DNA of 64,000 nt, taken from positions 2,108,001 to 2,172,000 of the forward strand of contig NC_013169.1 of NCBI RefSeq assembly GCF_000023925.1, written 5' to 3'. Position numbers and translations under genes: made by a program. Positions within the stretch are counted from its first letter, which is position 1; each line of letters starts with the position of its first letter. The notes below the pieces were generated by a model. It saw nothing but the letters and a program-made list of their open reading frames with translations. It was not told where the DNA came from and did no database searches. Shown here piece after piece: positions 63,001 to 64,000 of the stretch. The DNA is from Kytococcus sedentarius DSM 20547. Its GTDB lineage: Bacteria > Actinomycetota > Actinomycetes > Actinomycetales > Dermatophilaceae.

Positions 63001-63575
63001 GCGGTGAAGGCGGCCTCCTCGTGCACCTTGAGCTCCGCGATCCGGGGGAGCAACGGACGGATGACCACGAGCGTGAGCACCCCGATGGCCGGGAAGAGGA
63101 ACCATGCCGGCCACCAGGTCAGCCCCGCGACCACCCACATCGGGACGATCGTCACGAGGGTCGACAGGACACCCCAGAGGATGTCCCGGCTCAGGGAGCC
63201 GATCTCGTAGGCGTCGTCGTCGATCCGGTCGAGCAGCTCGCCGACGGCCTGGTCCCCGAGCGCGGAGACCGGCTGGGCGGTGACGGCACGCAGGACGTCC
63301 CGTCGCAGCTCCCCCTCGGCCCGGTCGACCTCCCCCACCCAGAGCACGCGTCCCAGCGCGTCGAGGAGGGCGCCCCCCACCAGCGCCAGCGCCAGCCAGC
63401 CGACCAGGCCCATGCGGGCGTCCTCGGCGAGCCGGCCCGCCAGCACCGCCCCGACCGACTGGCCGACGCCACCCACCGTGAGCACGAGCAGCGCCCCTGC
63501 CGAGACCGGGGTGGCCAGCCGCCGCCAGGTCACGGGGCGGGGCGGGGTGGTGGGCACGTCGGCGCTCGGAATCAC
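60048..63575 (-). CDS. Fused ABC exporter (two TMD-NBD halves in one chain)
   Basis: The 1175-residue full transporter has membrane domain 1 (about 20-320), NBD1 (Walker A GRTGSGKST near 365, signature LSAGEEQLL near 470, Walker B VVVLDEATARMD near 490), membrane domain 2 (about 610-880) and NBD2 (Walker A GPVGSGKSS near 988, signature LSGGQVQRL near 1085, Walker B LVLADDVSSALD near 1107). Exporter-type half order with no binding protein, so a drug, lipid or peptide is likely. GTG 63575 is chosen from a -10-like TACTGT 6 nt upstream. It sits between rplL and rpoB, interrupting the usual rplJL-rpoBC order. Confidence 0.92.
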   Translation of the reverse strand: MIPSADVPTTPPRPVTWRRLATPVSAGALLVLTVGGVGQSVGAVLAGRLAEDARMGLVGWLALALVGGALLDALGRVLWVGEVDRAEGELRRDVLRAVTAQPVSALGDQAVGELLDRIDDDAYEIGSLSRDILWGVLSTLVTIVPMWVVAGLTWWPAWFLFPAIGVLTLVVIRPLLPRIAELKVHEEAAFTAHAAALEEGIAARDDLRTSLGQPFAVRRLAELSAEVHRRFLAVLRQEITVILRSGLTLQLLMVLLVVGGALAVEGGALGVSALVTLFLVSSRFVGVMSQLAERLPDLQAGMGAVIRVRQIMDSEPEPAGGAPVPEGPLDLTVRDLTFSYGEGTFALQGIDLHLPAGQTLALVGRTGSGKSTLASMVTRAIEPPAGTVLLGGQDVTDTDLASLRETVGTVTQRTEVLAGTLAQNITLFDDRPDHEVEAVVAELGLTDWVAALPEGIHTPLGPGGLTLSAGEEQLLAFARLLIRDVRVVVLDEATARMDPLTEQRVVRASERLLTGRTGILVAHRLGTIERADLVAVLDAGRISQFGSHADLSLQEGHFRDLLSAASEAEREVGEEPPASSAELVAPPAGAAQEDAGRGIGTARRVTTPPPSRVAGRAPALARAVWRAITTRPEWGLLSVLLFLLLSLTGAVGAGTAWAWGRLVETLQAGESPWFWVGVIVVALLAAPLLLAAGVLRYPRWWVDLMLRVRMNVLVGQTDQRRTAKEPAGEVVARAMDADRYVRYTDRWVDVCNGLLVVVFTAVVSGHVTSGLLLLVVMVASALVSALGRPVAGRSATRASALRAEFGRAVGSALESARTVKLAGRMPQVRAHLLELDRGRVEAAVLEHRVSAALMGLPPTLLQAAAVGAWWAHVRGIWDLSTTLLVASTVLGFVYFGQVAGAVVTEAPGVRSWQQATHEFAAGRDLVRLPEGVDLEAGTAPGPVELPRAPLRQLELEDFSVVHDDGTVGVEGVDLRVGPGELVLLVGPVGSGKSSLLRGLAGLEYGTGTIRWNGEVVEEPETFLRPGRVAWVAQVPRVMSGSFAENLRLDHERALEGAIDVARLGPDVSQAGGVDSLVGHRGVRLSGGQVQRLALARALAADAELVLADDVSSALDARTELELWGALQERGSTVVGASSKRAALSRADRVVVLVAGRMVAAGPWEQLRDRWGHLAG

Positions 63576-63581
63576 CCGCGC

Positions 63582-63587
63582 ACAGTA
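63582..63587 (-). promoter_or_regulatory. -10 hexamer, leaderless start of ABC exporter
   Basis: TACTGT on the minus strand ends 6 nt before GTG 63575. Confidence 0.45.
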
Positions 63588-63633
63588 ACCCCCCCTCCGA
63601 CACGCGCACCGCATTTTCCCCACCCCGGACACG

Positions 63634-63672
63634 CCACGGGCGGGCCCCCCGCAGTGGGGAGCCCGCCCGTGG
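63634..63672 (-). terminator. Terminator after rplL
   Basis: Seventeen-nt arms beginning CCACGGGCGGGC pair at 16 of 17 positions with a 5-nt loop, 30 nt beyond the rplL stop. Confidence 0.85.
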
Positions 63673-63701
63673 ACGGAGAGGGGGTCAGCGACCCCCGGAG
63701 A

Positions 63702-64000
63702 TCACTTGACCTCGACGGTGGCGCCAGCGCCCTCGAGGGCCTCCTTGGCCTTGTCGGCCTCCTCCTTGGAGACACCCTCCAGGACGGCCTTGGGGGCGCC
63801 GTCCACGAGGTCCTTGGCCTCCTTCAGACCCAGGGAGGTCAGACCGCGCACCTCCTTGATGACGCCGATCTTCTTGTCACCGGCGGCAGCCAGGATGACG
63901 TCGAACTCGGTCTTCTCCTCGGCGGCGTCACCGGCGTCACCGGCAGCGGCCGGGGCGGCACCGGCGACCGCGACCGGGGCGGCGGCGGTGACCTCGAAGA
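63702..64000 (-). CDS. rplL: 50S ribosomal protein L7/L12 (partial, runs off the window)
   Basis: The last 99 codons of L7/L12 are present: part of the Ala/Gly-rich hinge and the whole C-terminal domain ([20 protein letters not shown], then [17 protein letters not shown] and the end GATVEVK). This domain recruits the translation GTPases. The 5' end and rplJ lie beyond 64000. Confidence 0.96.
   Translation of the reverse strand, partial: FEVTAAAPVAVAGAAPAAAGDAGDAAEEKTEFDVILAAAGDKKIGVIKEVRGLTSLGLKEAKDLVDGAPKAVLEGVSKEEADKAKEALEGAGATVEVK

Overview
The window is a high-GC actinobacterial chromosome segment. It probably comes from the Micrococcales, judged from the gene set (LpqY-SugABC-type trehalose importer, DUF4245 next to glpX, long-form L17, zinc-type S14 and L36) and from very strong third-position G/C bias. 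The genus cannot be fixed from sequence alone. No tRNA, rRNA or CRISPR array was seen.

Positions 1-9796 hold an LLM-type flavin oxidoreductase gene split by an integrated element of about 8.6 kb (385-8979). The split gene has fragments at 134-384 and 8972-9796 and is flanked by a 12-bp direct repeat that is the integration core. The element carries a MerR/GyrI/NTF2 cargo cassette with its own MerR-type operator, a large serine integrase, two or three small ORFs, a candidate origin (hairpin plus 11-bp-phased repeats), an HUH+SF3-helicase Rep, MobC, a MobA relaxase, a coiled-coil membrane protein and a VOC-fold protein. A third att-like half-site lies between the cargo and the integrase. This suggests that the element is compound or tandem, with a core of 2315-8979 and a cargo block of 385-2314. 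It looks like an integrative mobilizable element with plasmid replication genes and is the most novel part of the window.

Positions 9797-28716 hold metabolic and maintenance genes: ispH, xseA-xseB, DUF4245, glpX-pfkB, the importer lpqY-sugA-sugB-sugC, a beta-carbonic anhydrase, glmM, rpsI-rplM, an ArsR-like regulator with three phased operators, truA, and a beta-phosphoglucomutase/GH65 phosphorylase pair. The importer could supply a disaccharide that the phosphorylase and mutase turn into glucose and glucose 6-phosphate.

Positions 28805-64000 are the conserved translation and transcription super-cluster, all on the minus strand. Read in transcription order from the right edge it is: rplL (partial), [ABC exporter], rpoB, rpoC, rpsL, rpsG, fusA, tuf, [DUF554], the S10 operon (rpsJ to rpsQ), the spc operon (rplN to rplO), secY-adk-map, infA, rpmJ, and rpsM-rpsK-rpsD-rpoA-rplQ. 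The bracketed genes interrupt the usual order. Near-consensus promoters with 17-bp spacers precede rpoB, rpsL and rpsJ, each followed by a leader of roughly 260-360 nt. By contrast, many single genes carry a -10-like hexamer 6-7 nt before the start codon, which indicates widespread leaderless transcription.
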